Below are positions 17,411-25,425 of a stretch of 64,000 nt of DNA, one piece after another. The notes below the pieces were generated by a model, which was given only the letters and a program-made list of their open reading frames with translations, made no database searches and was not told the DNA's origin. This stretch comes from Roseovarius aestuarii (lineage in GTDB: Bacteria; Pseudomonadota; Alphaproteobacteria; Rhodobacterales; Rhodobacteraceae). The translations under genes and the position numbers were made by a program. The stretch is from the NCBI GenBank assembly GCA_027214255.1, contig JAPWHL010000010.1, positions 1 to 64,000 on the forward strand, written 5' to 3'. The stretch's first letter is position 1. Each line of letters starts with the position of its first letter.

Positions 17411-17644
17411 TTAGGACGCGTCGTTGATGAATTTCACTGCGTCGCCAAACGTCTGAATGTTTTCGGCTGCGTCATCAGGAATTTCGATGCCGAACTCTTC
17501 TTCGAAGGCCATGACCAGCTCGACCGTGTCCAGGCTGTCAGCGCCCAAATCGTCGATGAACGAGGCGTTTTCAGTAACCTTGTCTTCTTCGACGCCCAGG
17601 TGCTCTACAACGATTTTCTTAACGCGGTCTGCGATATCGCTCAT
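17411..17644 (-). CDS. acpP: Acyl carrier protein
   Basis: A 77-residue acidic four-helix carrier protein. [19 protein letters not shown] contains the serine that receives 4'-phosphopantetheine. The start [10 protein letters not shown] is family-standard; the 48 residues possible upstream are not. It lies between fabG and the HisA-like gene, with a 248-base gap to fabG that should carry its promoter, and its own terminator. That fits the high expression expected of ACP. Confidence 0.98.
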   Translation of the reverse strand: MSDIADRVKKIVVEHLGVEEDKVTENASFIDDLGADSLDTVELVMAFEEEFGIEIPDDAAENIQTFGDAVKFINDAS

Positions 17645-17892
17645 GTCATATTCCTCATCTTCGCTGGGCGCCTTGGCCCGATTGTGCCCCCGCCCAACAC
17701 GGGAAGCGGCTTTGATGGTATCCCGCAAGGCGGGGGTGTCTGTGGCTTGTGTACGCTGTGACAGCAAGCCGTCCAGAGGCAAATTCACCTGCCTCCAGCA
17801 AATCTGCGCCGCCTATAGCATATGGCGAGGCGTTGGCAAATCAATTCAAGACAATGGGCACCTGCCGCAAAATTGCAAGAGTGCTCGCCGTC

Positions 17893-18630
17893 TTACAGCA
17901 TCGCCATGCCGCCATTGACGTGCAGCGTGCTGCCAGTGACATATCCGGCCTCATTACTGGCTAAATATAGCACTGCGGCGGCAATTTCTTCGGCTTCCCC
18001 CATACGGGCAGCGGGAATTTGCGTATTGATCTTGGCCTTTTGGTCATCCGTCAGTTTTTCCGTCATAGGCGTGGCGATGAACCCCGGCGCGACGGCATTT
18101 GCGGTGATTCCCCGGCTGGCGACCTCATAGGCGATGGATTTGGTCAGACCGACCAACCCGGCCTTGGAGGCTGCATAATTCGCCTGCCCCGGATTGCCAG
18201 TGGCCCCGACAATCGAGCTGATGTTGATGATCCGGCCCCAGCGCGCCTTCATCATCGGGCGCATCACGCCCCGGCACAGGCGCATCGTGCTGGTCAGGTT
18301 GACGTCCAGCACCGATTGCCAGTCTTCGTCCGACATCCGCATGAAAATCTGATCGCGGGTGATTCCGGCGTTATTGACCAGAATATCCAGCGCACCCATC
18401 GCGGCGATGGCCTGTTTCGGCAGAGCCTCAACCGCTTCGGCGTCCGACAGATTGCACGGCAGCACATGGGCGCGTTCGCCCAGTTCGGCGGCCAGCGCCT
18501 CTAGTGGTTCGGTACGTGTCCCGCTTAGCCCTACGGTGGCACCGGCAGCGTGCAAAGCAGTGGCGATGGCCCCGCCGATACCGCCGGACGCACCAGTCAC
18601 CAGCGCGCATTTTCCTGTCAGATCAAACAT
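17893..18630 (-). CDS. fabG: 3-oxoacyl-ACP reductase (FabG)
   Basis: A 245-residue NADPH-dependent short-chain dehydrogenase reducing 3-oxoacyl-ACP. The cofactor motif is TGASGGIG near 13-20, NNAG is at about 86-89, and the catalytic Ser-Tyr-Lys lie in ISSIVGATG and YAASKAG. It starts 34 bases after fabD, forming a fabD-fabG operon, and its C-terminus (GSTLHVNGGMAML) is typical of true FabG. Confidence 0.97.
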   Translation of the reverse strand: MFDLTGKCALVTGASGGIGGAIATALHAAGATVGLSGTRTEPLEALAAELGERAHVLPCNLSDAEAVEALPKQAIAAMGALDILVNNAGITRDQIFMRMSDEDWQSVLDVNLTSTMRLCRGVMRPMMKARWGRIINISSIVGATGNPGQANYAASKAGLVGLTKSIAYEVASRGITANAVAPGFIATPMTEKLTDDQKAKINTQIPAARMGEAEEIAAAVLYLASNEAGYVTGSTLHVNGGMAML

Positions 18631-18663
18631 TTGCGTATCCTTTTCATCCCTTGGCCTTCGGCC

Positions 18664-19605
18664 TTACACGTTCAGCGCATCAACCGCGGCGCGCACATCA
18701 TCGGGCGTTCCGATGTTGCGCACGCCGACATCGCGGTTGATACGGCGCACCATCCCTGACAGCGCCTTGCCCGCACCGATTTCCCATGTTTCGGTGACGC
18801 CATCAGCGGCCATTCGCACCACGCTTTCACGCCAGCGCACCGCGCCCGTCACCTGTGCAACCAGCAAATCGCGAATCCGTGCCGGATCGCTAACCGGCGC
18901 GGCCTCGACATTGGCGATTAGCGGCACGCCAGGCGCTTTCATGGTCACGTCCGCCAGCGCAGCCTGCATGACATCCGCAGCCGGGCCCATCAGCGCACAG
19001 TGAAACGGTGCGCTGACGGGCAACAACATGGCGCGTTTCGCGCCGCGTGCCTTGGCCAGATCAACCGCGCGTTCCACCGCAGCCTTGTGGCCGGACACGA
19101 CCACCTGACCGGGATCATTATCGTTTGCCGCCTGACAGACTTCGCCCTCGGCGGCCTCGGCGGCGACCTCGCGCACGGCTTCCAGATCCAGCCCCAGCAC
19201 CGCCGCCATCGCGCCAACTCCGACCGGAACGGCCTCTTGCATGGCTTTGCCACGGATGCGCAGCAGGCGAGCGGTATCCGCGATGGTTAATGTCCCAGCG
19301 GCCGCCAGTGCCGAATATTCACCCAAAGAGTGACCGGCAACACAGGATGCCGCGTCCAGCGTCACACCTTCGGCTTCCAGCGCGCGCAGGGCAGCCAGCG
19401 ATGTGGCCATCAGCGCAGGTTGGGCGTTCTGCGTCAGCGTCAGTGTGTCCTGTTCGCCCTCCCAGATCAGCGCGGACAGGGATTCACCCAGTGCTTCGTC
19501 GACCTCGTCAAAAACGGCACGCGCCGCCGGATAGGCCTCGGCCAATGCTTGCCCCATGCCGATGGTCTGGGCACCCTGTCCCGGAAAGATAAATGCGCGG
19601 CTCAT
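18664..19605 (-). CDS. fabD: Malonyl-CoA:ACP transacylase (FabD)
   Basis: A 313-residue enzyme transferring malonyl from CoA to ACP. FIFPGQGAQTIGMG is at the N-terminus, the nucleophile elbow GHSLGEYSALAA carries Ser, LLRIRGKAMQ carries the carboxylate-binding Arg, and PVSAPFHCALM carries the catalytic His. ATG at 19605 is chosen because a further 161 residues upstream in frame have no family similarity and would run into the divergent cytochrome gene. It is the first gene of fabD-fabG. Confidence 0.97.
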   Translation of the reverse strand: MSRAFIFPGQGAQTIGMGQALAEAYPAARAVFDEVDEALGESLSALIWEGEQDTLTLTQNAQPALMATSLAALRALEAEGVTLDAASCVAGHSLGEYSALAAAGTLTIADTARLLRIRGKAMQEAVPVGVGAMAAVLGLDLEAVREVAAEAAEGEVCQAANDNDPGQVVVSGHKAAVERAVDLAKARGAKRAMLLPVSAPFHCALMGPAADVMQAALADVTMKAPGVPLIANVEAAPVSDPARIRDLLVAQVTGAVRWRESVVRMAADGVTETWEIGAGKALSGMVRRINRDVGVRNIGTPDDVRAAVDALNV

Positions 19606-19770
19606 GGCTGTGTTCCCCGTTTCGTTTCTTGATATGCCGGATACCGCGCATGAGGCGGGCGTGCAATGGTCAGGCGCGCAAAGGCGCAGGGGTCCTGTGC
19701 TTTGGTGCATCTGGTGCATTGCGCAAAACAGCTTAGAATGCCGGACAGAAAAACGTACAGGAGCAGGCCG

Positions 19771-20988
19771 ATGGCACGCGAAAACACCCTTTCGGGCTAT
19801 GGGTACATTGCCCGGACCTTTCATTGGCTTACCGCCTTGATGATCGCCGCATTGTTTGCATTGGGGATAATCGCCAGTCAGATCGCGGACCGGATATCGA
19901 CGGCCGACGGCAGTGCAAGCGATACTTTGATCGGCTGGGCCAAGATTCTGTTTTCTATGCATAAGACACTGGGTATTGCCCTGTTCATCGTGGCCGCTCT
20001 GCGCATCCTTTGGGCCATATCTCAGCCCCGCCCCGGCTCGCTCAACGGTGACAACCGCCCCGAGTCGTTCTTGGCCGTCACCGTGCATTGGCTGCTTTAT
20101 GGGTCATTGATTGCCGTGCCACTCAGTGGATGGGTGCATCATGCCTCTAGCGCGGGGTTCGCACCCATCTGGTGGCCACTGGGGCAGGGTCTGCCACTGG
20201 TGCCGATCGATACAACCCTGTCGGAAGTGACAAGTACGATACACTATATCCTGCAATGGGTGCTGGCAGGGGCTATCGGGCTGCATGTCGTGGGGGCGTT
20301 AAAGCACCATGTAATTGATCGCGACGCAACATTGCGCCGGATGTGGTCAGGCGTAGAGGCCCAACCGACAGCCCAACAGCCTGGCCATGCCCTGCCGCTG
20401 GTTGCGGCACTGGCCATCTGGGGCACCGCAATTGGCGGCGCTGCGGGCTTGGGATGGTTTGAGCAGCACGATGCGGGCGGGCCCGCACTTGCATCAGTTC
20501 AAAGCGACTGGGCCGTGCAGGACGGGACGCTGAACATCACGATAAACCAGATGGGAACAGATGTTTCCGGAGGTTTCGCAGACTGGACTGCCGCCATCAC
20601 CTATGACGACACGGCCGATACAACGGCAAAGCACGGAACCGTTACCGTAACGATAAACATCGCGTCCCTGACTTTGGGTTCGGTCACAGAGCAGGCGATG
20701 GGCGCGGATTATTTTGACGCCAACACCTGGGCCACGGCCCAGTTTGACGCCGATCTGATCGACACCGAACAAGGTCTGTCCGCAATTGGCACCCTGCGCA
20801 TCCGGGATCAAAGCATACCGGTTGAAATGCCTGTAACCCTAAAAATCGAAGGCGACACAGCCACCGCCAGCGGCGAATTGACACTGGACCGTCGCGATTT
20901 CCAGATCGGGCAAAGTGTTGGCGATGCCGGATCGCTGGGTTTCGAGGTGGGTGTTCATTGGCAACTGACGGCACAGCGCAGCAAATAG
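19771..20988 (+). CDS. Cytochrome b561-YceI fusion protein
   Basis: A 405-residue protein joining two domains. Residues about 8-190 form a four-helix cytochrome b561 membrane domain with histidines in FHWLTAL, SMHKTLGIAL, VTVHWLLYG and ATGLH-like IGLHVVGALKHH, suited to bind two hemes b. After one more hydrophobic segment (about 208-230), residues 240-405 form a YceI-type beta-barrel domain. Bacterial b561 proteins exchange electrons with quinones, and YceI barrels bind polyisoprenoid or quinone-like lipids, so the fusion may deliver or oxidise a quinone at the outer face of the inner membrane. ATG at 19771 follows AGGAG. The gene is divergent from fabD and convergent with a separate YceI gene. 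Confidence 0.88.
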   Translation: MARENTLSGYGYIARTFHWLTALMIAALFALGIIASQIADRISTADGSASDTLIGWAKILFSMHKTLGIALFIVAALRILWAISQPRPGSLNGDNRPESFLAVTVHWLLYGSLIAVPLSGWVHHASSAGFAPIWWPLGQGLPLVPIDTTLSEVTSTIHYILQWVLAGAIGLHVVGALKHHVIDRDATLRRMWSGVEAQPTAQQPGHALPLVAALAIWGTAIGGAAGLGWFEQHDAGGPALASVQSDWAVQDGTLNITINQMGTDVSGGFADWTAAITYDDTADTTAKHGTVTVTINIASLTLGSVTEQAMGADYFDANTWATAQFDADLIDTEQGLSAIGTLRIRDQSIPVEMPVTLKIEGDTATASGELTLDRRDFQIGQSVGDAGSLGFEVGVHWQLTAQRSK

Positions 20989-21001
20989 CCATCGAAAGAT
21001 A

Positions 21002-21034
21002 CAAAAAAGGCCCGCCCTTGAAAAAGGACGGGCC
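21002..21034 (-). terminator. Intrinsic terminator after the YceI gene
   Basis: On the minus strand GGCCCGTCCTT and AAGGGCGGGCC form a hairpin with one mismatch, followed by TTTTTT (21008-21003). It lies just after the YceI gene and may also stop convergent transcription. Confidence 0.75.
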
Positions 21035-21056
21035 GTTGAGCGCGACGTGAAAAAGA

Positions 21057-21632
21057 TTAGTCCGCTTTCATCGCCTCGATCGAGATTTCGACATCCAGCT
21101 CATCGCTGATGTTGGGGGCGAACTTACCCAAACCAAAGTCTGACCGCAGGATGGTTGTTTCGGCGTCAAACCCTAACCAATCCTTGCCTTGCATCGGGTG
21201 CGCACCCGATTTGTTCATCTCGGCGTCCAGCGTGACGGACTTCGTCATGCCGTTGATTGTCAGATCGCCGGTGATCAGCGCCTCATCATCGCCAGTCACT
21301 TCGATTCCAGTCGACGTAAACGTGATCATGTCACCTTCGGCAGCACCAAAGAAGTCATCCCCCATAAGGTGATTGAACCGCTTTTCCCAGCCAGTGAACA
21401 ATGACATGACAGGGATCGAAACAGAGACCGAGGAGTTGGCAGGATCTTCGGCATCGAACATGATCTCGCCATCAAAACCCGAGAACAGGTTGTAGGTGGT
21501 CGAATATCCTAGGTGATCATAGCTGAACAGCACCTGACTGTGACTGGCGTCCAGCGTGTATTTGGCGGGCGCGGCCATTGCACCGGTGGCGGTCAGCGCC
21601 AAAGCAGCGGCGTAAAGGGCAGATTTCATCAT
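21057..21632 (-). CDS. Secreted YceI-family protein
   Basis: A 191-residue periplasmic lipocalin-like protein. The signal peptide MKSALYAAALALTATGAMA is followed by a YceI barrel (YTLDASHSQVLFSYDHLGYS; ILRSDFGLGKFAPNISDEL). The family binds isoprenoid quinone or carotenoid precursors. It ends 68 bases from the b561-YceI fusion on the opposite strand, so two YceI domains are encoded side by side. A GGAG lies eight bases ahead of the double ATG (21632/21629), and either could be used. Confidence 0.92.
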   Translation of the reverse strand: MMKSALYAAALALTATGAMAAPAKYTLDASHSQVLFSYDHLGYSTTYNLFSGFDGEIMFDAEDPANSSVSVSIPVMSLFTGWEKRFNHLMGDDFFGAAEGDMITFTSTGIEVTGDDEALITGDLTINGMTKSVTLDAEMNKSGAHPMQGKDWLGFDAETTILRSDFGLGKFAPNISDELDVEISIEAMKAD

Positions 21633-21781
21633 TTGTTGGCTCCGGGTTGGGGTCAATACTACCCAGCCAAGCTAACGATTAAATGTGACATGACAATTGC
21701 GTAGAATTCAACACATTGTGTGTTCAGGCGCAGGTTCCGCGCCTCAGGGCGCAGAACAGCCGGCTAAGCGATCTGTCGAGA

Positions 21782-22288
21782 TCAGGCGCGGGACCGCGCA
21801 AGCATTGCCATCAAGGCGTTTTCAATTGCCGGATCGGTGACCGGCAGTGCGATAACCTGTCGTCCGTTTTGATCACGTGCCGTCAGCAAATTATCGCGCA
21901 GAACGATTTCGCTCAACTGATCAATGTCATGGTCGATGTTGGAGAGCACGTTACCGCGCTTGTCGTGTTCAATCACATTGATTCGCCGTTGGCGCGTGTC
22001 AATCCGCACCTCGGGGCCAGCCTCGCGGCGGAAACCGGCGAACACCATCACCCCACCAGCGGCCATACAGGCAGATAACAACAGTTTGGCCAGCTGCATC
22101 AACGCATCCCCCGGAACCACCGGAATCAACCACATGCCAACCGCTGCCGCGATACATCCAACGCCCACGGCCTTTAGAACCAGCGTCACTAACGGGTTCT
22201 CAAGCGGAGCTTCGTTATAATACGACGGGACTTGCTGCTGACGGCGAACGGGGCCTTCTGGCATGTATGTATCAGGAAGAGCTGTCAT
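21782..22288 (-). CDS. Two-helix membrane protein, unknown function
   Basis: A 168-residue protein. A proline/glutamine-rich N-terminus (about 1-30) is followed by two hydrophobic segments (about 34-54 and 62-85, joined by PGDALMQ) and a cytoplasmic-looking C-terminal domain rich in charged residues (VRIDTRQRRINVIEHD...NVLSNIDHDIDQLSEI). I do not recognise the family. It is probably monocistronic, between the YceI gene and the rpsF operon. The start at 22288 (MTALPDTYMP) is preferred; an ATG nine residues earlier is possible. Confidence 0.7.
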   Translation of the reverse strand: MTALPDTYMPEGPVRRQQQVPSYYNEAPLENPLVTLVLKAVGVGCIAAAVGMWLIPVVPGDALMQLAKLLLSACMAAGGVMVFAGFRREAGPEVRIDTRQRRINVIEHDKRGNVLSNIDHDIDQLSEIVLRDNLLTARDQNGRQVIALPVTDPAIENALMAMLARSRA

Positions 22289-22568
22289 CGGGGTGTTCCT
22301 CACATTCTGCGACAATCAATGACTCGCAGACAAATCCGGCGTTATTAGGGCAACAGCCCGTTCAAAGTCTGGCAATTGGCACACGCCGGTAAAGACGCCG
22401 CCCTCTCTCGGCCGTTGCGCACATCCTCACCCTTGCGCAAGACAGCTATCCGCCCTATAGGTCGCGCTCGTTTTGCAAGATTGATAACCGCGCAGACTCT
22501 CGTGTTAGGGCCGCAAAGCGATACATGCCCCGGCTATGAAATGCGCCCAGACAGAAGTGGATACCCGC

Positions 22569-22922
22569 ATGCCCCTTTATGAGCATGTCTTTATCGCGCG
22601 CCAGGACCTTTCCAGCGCGCAAGCCGAAGGCCTTATCGAACATTTCACAGCCGTGCTGTCGGACAACGGTGGCAAACTCGTCGAGCACGAGTATTGGGGC
22701 GTGAAAACCATGGCCTACAAGATCAACAAAAACCGCAAGGGCCACTATGCCTTTCTGAAGACCGACGCGCCTGCCGCTGCGGTTCAGGAAATGGAACGCC
22801 TGATGCGCCTGCATGACGATGTCATGCGCGTAATGACCATCAAGGTCGACGCCCACCCCGAGGGCCCGTCGGTTCAGATGCAAAAACGCGACGAGCGCGC
22901 CGAGCGCCGTGAGCGCCGTTGA
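22569..22922 (+). CDS. rpsF: 30S ribosomal protein S6
   Basis: A 117-residue small-subunit protein. MPLYEHVFIARQDLSSAQ and WGVKTMAYKINKNRKGHYAF are S6 signatures; it pairs with S18 on the platform. The C-terminal tail is basic and charged (KRDERAERRERR). ATG at 22569 is chosen over an in-frame ATG 11 codons earlier by homology. It is the first gene of rpsF-rpsR-rplI. Confidence 0.98.
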   Translation: MPLYEHVFIARQDLSSAQAEGLIEHFTAVLSDNGGKLVEHEYWGVKTMAYKINKNRKGHYAFLKTDAPAAAVQEMERLMRLHDDVMRVMTIKVDAHPEGPSVQMQKRDERAERRERR

Positions 22923-22951
22923 TCAACGCCTAAGGTAAAGGACCCTAACAC

Positions 22952-23179
22952 ATGGCTACCAAACCATTTTTCCGCCGTCGCAAGGTCTGCCCTTTCTCGG
23001 GCGACAACGCACCAGCAATCGACTATAAAGACACGCGTCTTCTGCAGCGCTACATCTCTGAGCGTGGCAAGATCGTGCCCAGCCGTATCACCGCCGTCTC
23101 GGCCAAGAAGCAACGTGAACTGGCCCGCGCCATCAAACGCGCCCGCTTTCTCGCCCTGCTGCCCTACGCCGTGAAATAA
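22952..23179 (+). CDS. rpsR: 30S ribosomal protein S18
   Basis: A 75-residue protein with [20 protein letters not shown] at the N-terminus and the [20 protein letters not shown] core. It heterodimerises with S6 on the 30S platform. It starts 29 bases after rpsF and ends 12 bases before rplI, in the universal order. Confidence 0.98.
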   Translation: MATKPFFRRRKVCPFSGDNAPAIDYKDTRLLQRYISERGKIVPSRITAVSAKKQRELARAIKRARFLALLPYAVK

Positions 23180-23191
23180 GGAGAATTTGAC

Positions 23192-23821
23192 ATGCAATTG
23201 ATCCTTCTGGAACGCGTGGCCAAACTGGGCCAGATGGGCGACGTCGTCGACGTCAAGTCCGGCTTTGCGCGCAACTACCTTCTGCCCCAAGGCAAAGCCT
23301 TGTCGGCATCCAAGCAAAACATCGCAGATTTCGAAGCGCGTAAATCGCAACTCGAAGCGCAGAACCTGGAAACCCGCAAGGAAGCCGAAGCGATGGCAGC
23401 CAAGCTGGACGGCCAGCAGTTCATCGTGATTCGTCAGGCCGCCGATTCGGGCGCTCTGTACGGGTCGGTCACGACACGCGATGCCGCCGACGCCGCCACC
23501 GAAAACGGCTTTACAGTTGATCGCAAGCAGGTTTCTCTGACCCGCCCGATCAAAGATCTTGGCCTGCACGACGTCAACGTGTCGCTGCACCCCGAAGTCG
23601 ACGCCACTGTCGTTCTGAACGTTGCCCGCTCGGTTGAAGAAGCCGAATTGCAGGCATCCGGCAAATCGATTCAGGAACTGGCAGCCGAAGAAGAAGCGGC
23701 CGCTGATTTCGAAATCGCCGAGCTGTTTGACGATATCGGTTCGGCCGCATCGGATGACGACGATCTGGCCGAAACGGTTGAGGAAGTTCTGCCCGAAGGC
23801 GGCGAAGACGAATCCGCGTAA
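23192..23821 (+). CDS. rplI: 50S ribosomal protein L9
   Basis: A 209-residue protein. The N-terminal domain ([20 protein letters not shown]...YLLPQGKAL) and central helix are standard, and the C-terminal domain ends near residue 150. About 55 further residues form a very acidic tail ([16 protein letters not shown] and onward), longer than the roughly 150-residue E. coli protein; such tails are common in alphaproteobacteria. AGGAG lies ahead of the ATG. A strong terminator follows. Confidence 0.97.
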   Translation: MQLILLERVAKLGQMGDVVDVKSGFARNYLLPQGKALSASKQNIADFEARKSQLEAQNLETRKEAEAMAAKLDGQQFIVIRQAADSGALYGSVTTRDAADAATENGFTVDRKQVSLTRPIKDLGLHDVNVSLHPEVDATVVLNVARSVEEAELQASGKSIQELAAEEEAAADFEIAELFDDIGSAASDDDDLAETVEEVLPEGGEDESA

Positions 23822-23846
23822 AACGGTTCAACTTCGACCAAACAGA

Positions 23847-23879
23847 AAAGCCGCGCGATTGTCTCGCGCGGCTTTTTAT
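23847..23879 (+). terminator. Intrinsic terminator of rpsF-rpsR-rplI
   Basis: AAAGCCGCGCGA and TCGCGCGGCTTT form a near-perfect hairpin, followed by TTTTATT. The A-run on the other side makes it usable for the convergent gene at 23929 as well. Confidence 0.9.
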
Positions 23880-23928
23880 TGTCTGATACATGTCTTTCGG
23901 GCGCGCATAAATGCCAGAAGTACGCAAA

Positions 23929-24561
23929 TCAGCTGCGCTTCCCTTGCCATGCCGCCAAACGAAAGCAGAAATACAGCCACCCTGCACCGCCCAGAAACTT
24001 GAACCCTTCCTCAAGGATTTGCGTTGCCGCGTAGGAAACCGGTAAAATCTCTTGCACCGCATCAACTGCCACGGACATGAACAACATGCCCCCCGCCGTA
24101 AGAAACGCAAGGGCGTCGACCTCTGCAATGGTGTCGCGGAACTTGACCACCAGATAGATGACAAACGCCGCATAGAGCGGGACCAGAATCCCTTCGGCGA
24201 TGTAACGGTCGTGGATCAAGAAAAAGTCATCAACAGCCAACACAGCCCCGAACCACCCCGTCAACTTTAACAACCGCCGATGGGTATCTTCGGGCCGGCC
24301 ATCATAGGTAGCCATCCCGAAAAAGCACAGCGTTGCCGCAGACACCCACAGCCAACTGCCGATAGAGGAAACAAAGCCAAGGAAACTGTTGTGTTTTGTC
24401 AATTGCGCCGTATCTCGCAAAATCTCTAGTACAGTGAAACCTGCCAAAGACATGACAATGACGGACACTGCGTAAAACGCCAGCGCGGGCAGAATACAAT
24501 AATAGATGCAACGCCGAACGTGATCCGGCGTGACCCGATGCAACAGTTGGGTAATACGCAT
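23929..24561 (-). CDS. Polytopic membrane protein, unknown function
   Basis: A 210-residue protein with about six predicted membrane segments and conserved-looking polar residues next to them: DDFFLIHDRYIAEG (about 112-125), DAVQEILPVSYA (about 168-179) and EEGFKFLGGAGW (about 185-196). The acidic/histidine pattern within hydrophobic segments could form a metal or substrate site, but I do not recognise the family. ATG at 24561 (MRITQLLHR) is chosen; 25 residues further upstream are possible but not convincing. An inverted repeat lies about 120 bases upstream (24681-24700). Confidence 0.7.
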   Translation of the reverse strand: MRITQLLHRVTPDHVRRCIYYCILPALAFYAVSVIVMSLAGFTVLEILRDTAQLTKHNSFLGFVSSIGSWLWVSAATLCFFGMATYDGRPEDTHRRLLKLTGWFGAVLAVDDFFLIHDRYIAEGILVPLYAAFVIYLVVKFRDTIAEVDALAFLTAGGMLFMSVAVDAVQEILPVSYAATQILEEGFKFLGGAGWLYFCFRLAAWQGKRS

Positions 24562-24680
24562 GTGAGATATGCCTCTCTGGATATCAAGTTGAAGGTCCGG
24601 CCCAAATCGGCACAACCACTGCGTATTTTCCAGCATTCACATGTTCAGCGCAATCGCCCGATGCGGTGCATCAAGGCGTT

Positions 24681-24700
24681 ATGTCACAAATTCATGACAT
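24681..24700. promoter_or_regulatory. Inverted repeat ATGTCA-N8-TGACAT
   Basis: A perfect 6-base inverted repeat with an 8-base AT-rich spacer lies about 120 bases upstream of the membrane-protein gene at 23929-24561 and about 70 bases downstream of gapR. Its size and spacing suit a dimeric regulator. No regulator is assigned. Confidence 0.35.
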
Positions 24701-24770
24701 ATGGCCTTGGCGACACGGGCGGCGTTCTCCCCCCCCCCCGGACACCACATGCCAACGTCTGCCAGAGGTG

Positions 24771-25031
24771 TCAGACCATCCCAAGAGCTTCTTTATACAT
24801 CTCAAGAACGGCTTCTTCTTCGTCGATGTCGTCCTTGTCACGTTTGCGCAGTGCAATAACCTTGCGCATAATCTTGGTATCGTAACCGCGCCCTTTGGCC
24901 TCGGCCATAACCTCTTTTTGCTGCTCGGCCAGGTCTTTCTTTTCGGCGTCCAGCCGCTCGATCCGTTCGATAAATTGGCGCAGCTCGTCGGCCGTTACAC
25001 GGTAGGTGGTATCGCTGATCTGATCACTCAT
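24771..25031 (-). CDS. gapR: GapR-like DUF2312 nucleoid-associated protein
   Basis: An 86-residue protein of the DUF2312/UPF0335 family. It is a mostly helical, coiled-coil-forming sequence (ELRQFIERIERLDAEKKDLA) with the conserved basic segment KGRGYDTKIMRKVIALRKRD, which in Caulobacter GapR contacts overtwisted DNA. GapR marks positive supercoiling ahead of polymerases and aids chromosome replication. The start MSDQISDTTY at 25031 fits the family; upstream in-frame sequence is not conserved-looking. A run of 11 C residues lies 31 bases beyond its stop. Confidence 0.93.
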   Translation of the reverse strand: MSDQISDTTYRVTADELRQFIERIERLDAEKKDLAEQQKEVMAEAKGRGYDTKIMRKVIALRKRDKDDIDEEEAVLEMYKEALGMV

Positions 25032-25204
25032 GGCTGTCCTCAATCTTGTTGGGGCCTCGCACGGGCCGCTTGAACCTGAGTGAGTAGCGCGCGCAACGAT
25101 CTCAGGCAAGCCCCAGCTCACATCAGGATGCGCCGTCCGGGTTGAGCTTTGGCAGGTGATCGCGTAGGGCATTTGCACGCATTTGCATCCAAGGAGTGAC
25201 GCGC

Positions 25205-25420
25205 ATGGACATCCTGATTTGGGCCGGAGCCGCCCTATCAATTGCAGGGCTGATCGGGTTGATGTGGTGCATCATTCGGGTCTGGAAGGCCCGCAATGCT
25301 GGGCTGGATAACGACGCGATGCGCGCGGTCGTTCAATCGGTCGTTCCGATTAATGCAGCGACACTGTTCCTGTCCGTCATCGGCCTTATGATGGTCGTGA
25401 TAGGCATCCTGCTATCTTGA
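25205..25420 (+). CDS. Small two-helix membrane protein
   Basis: A 71-residue protein with hydrophobic segments at about 3-24 and 49-70, separated by a charged loop (RVWKARNAGLDNDAMRAV). Family unknown. AAGGAG stands eight bases before ATG 25205, a strong site that fixes the start. It is divergent from gapR and convergent with the FadB-like gene, which ends 5 bases beyond its stop. Confidence 0.72.
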   Translation: MDILIWAGAALSIAGLIGLMWCIIRVWKARNAGLDNDAMRAVVQSVVPINAATLFLSVIGLMMVVIGILLS

Positions 25421-25425
25421 TACTA

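Noticed and set aside
19606..20088. 161-residue N-terminal extension of FabD
   Set aside because: It would overlap the cytochrome b561-YceI gene and has no similarity to FabD; the ATG at 19605 gives the family length.
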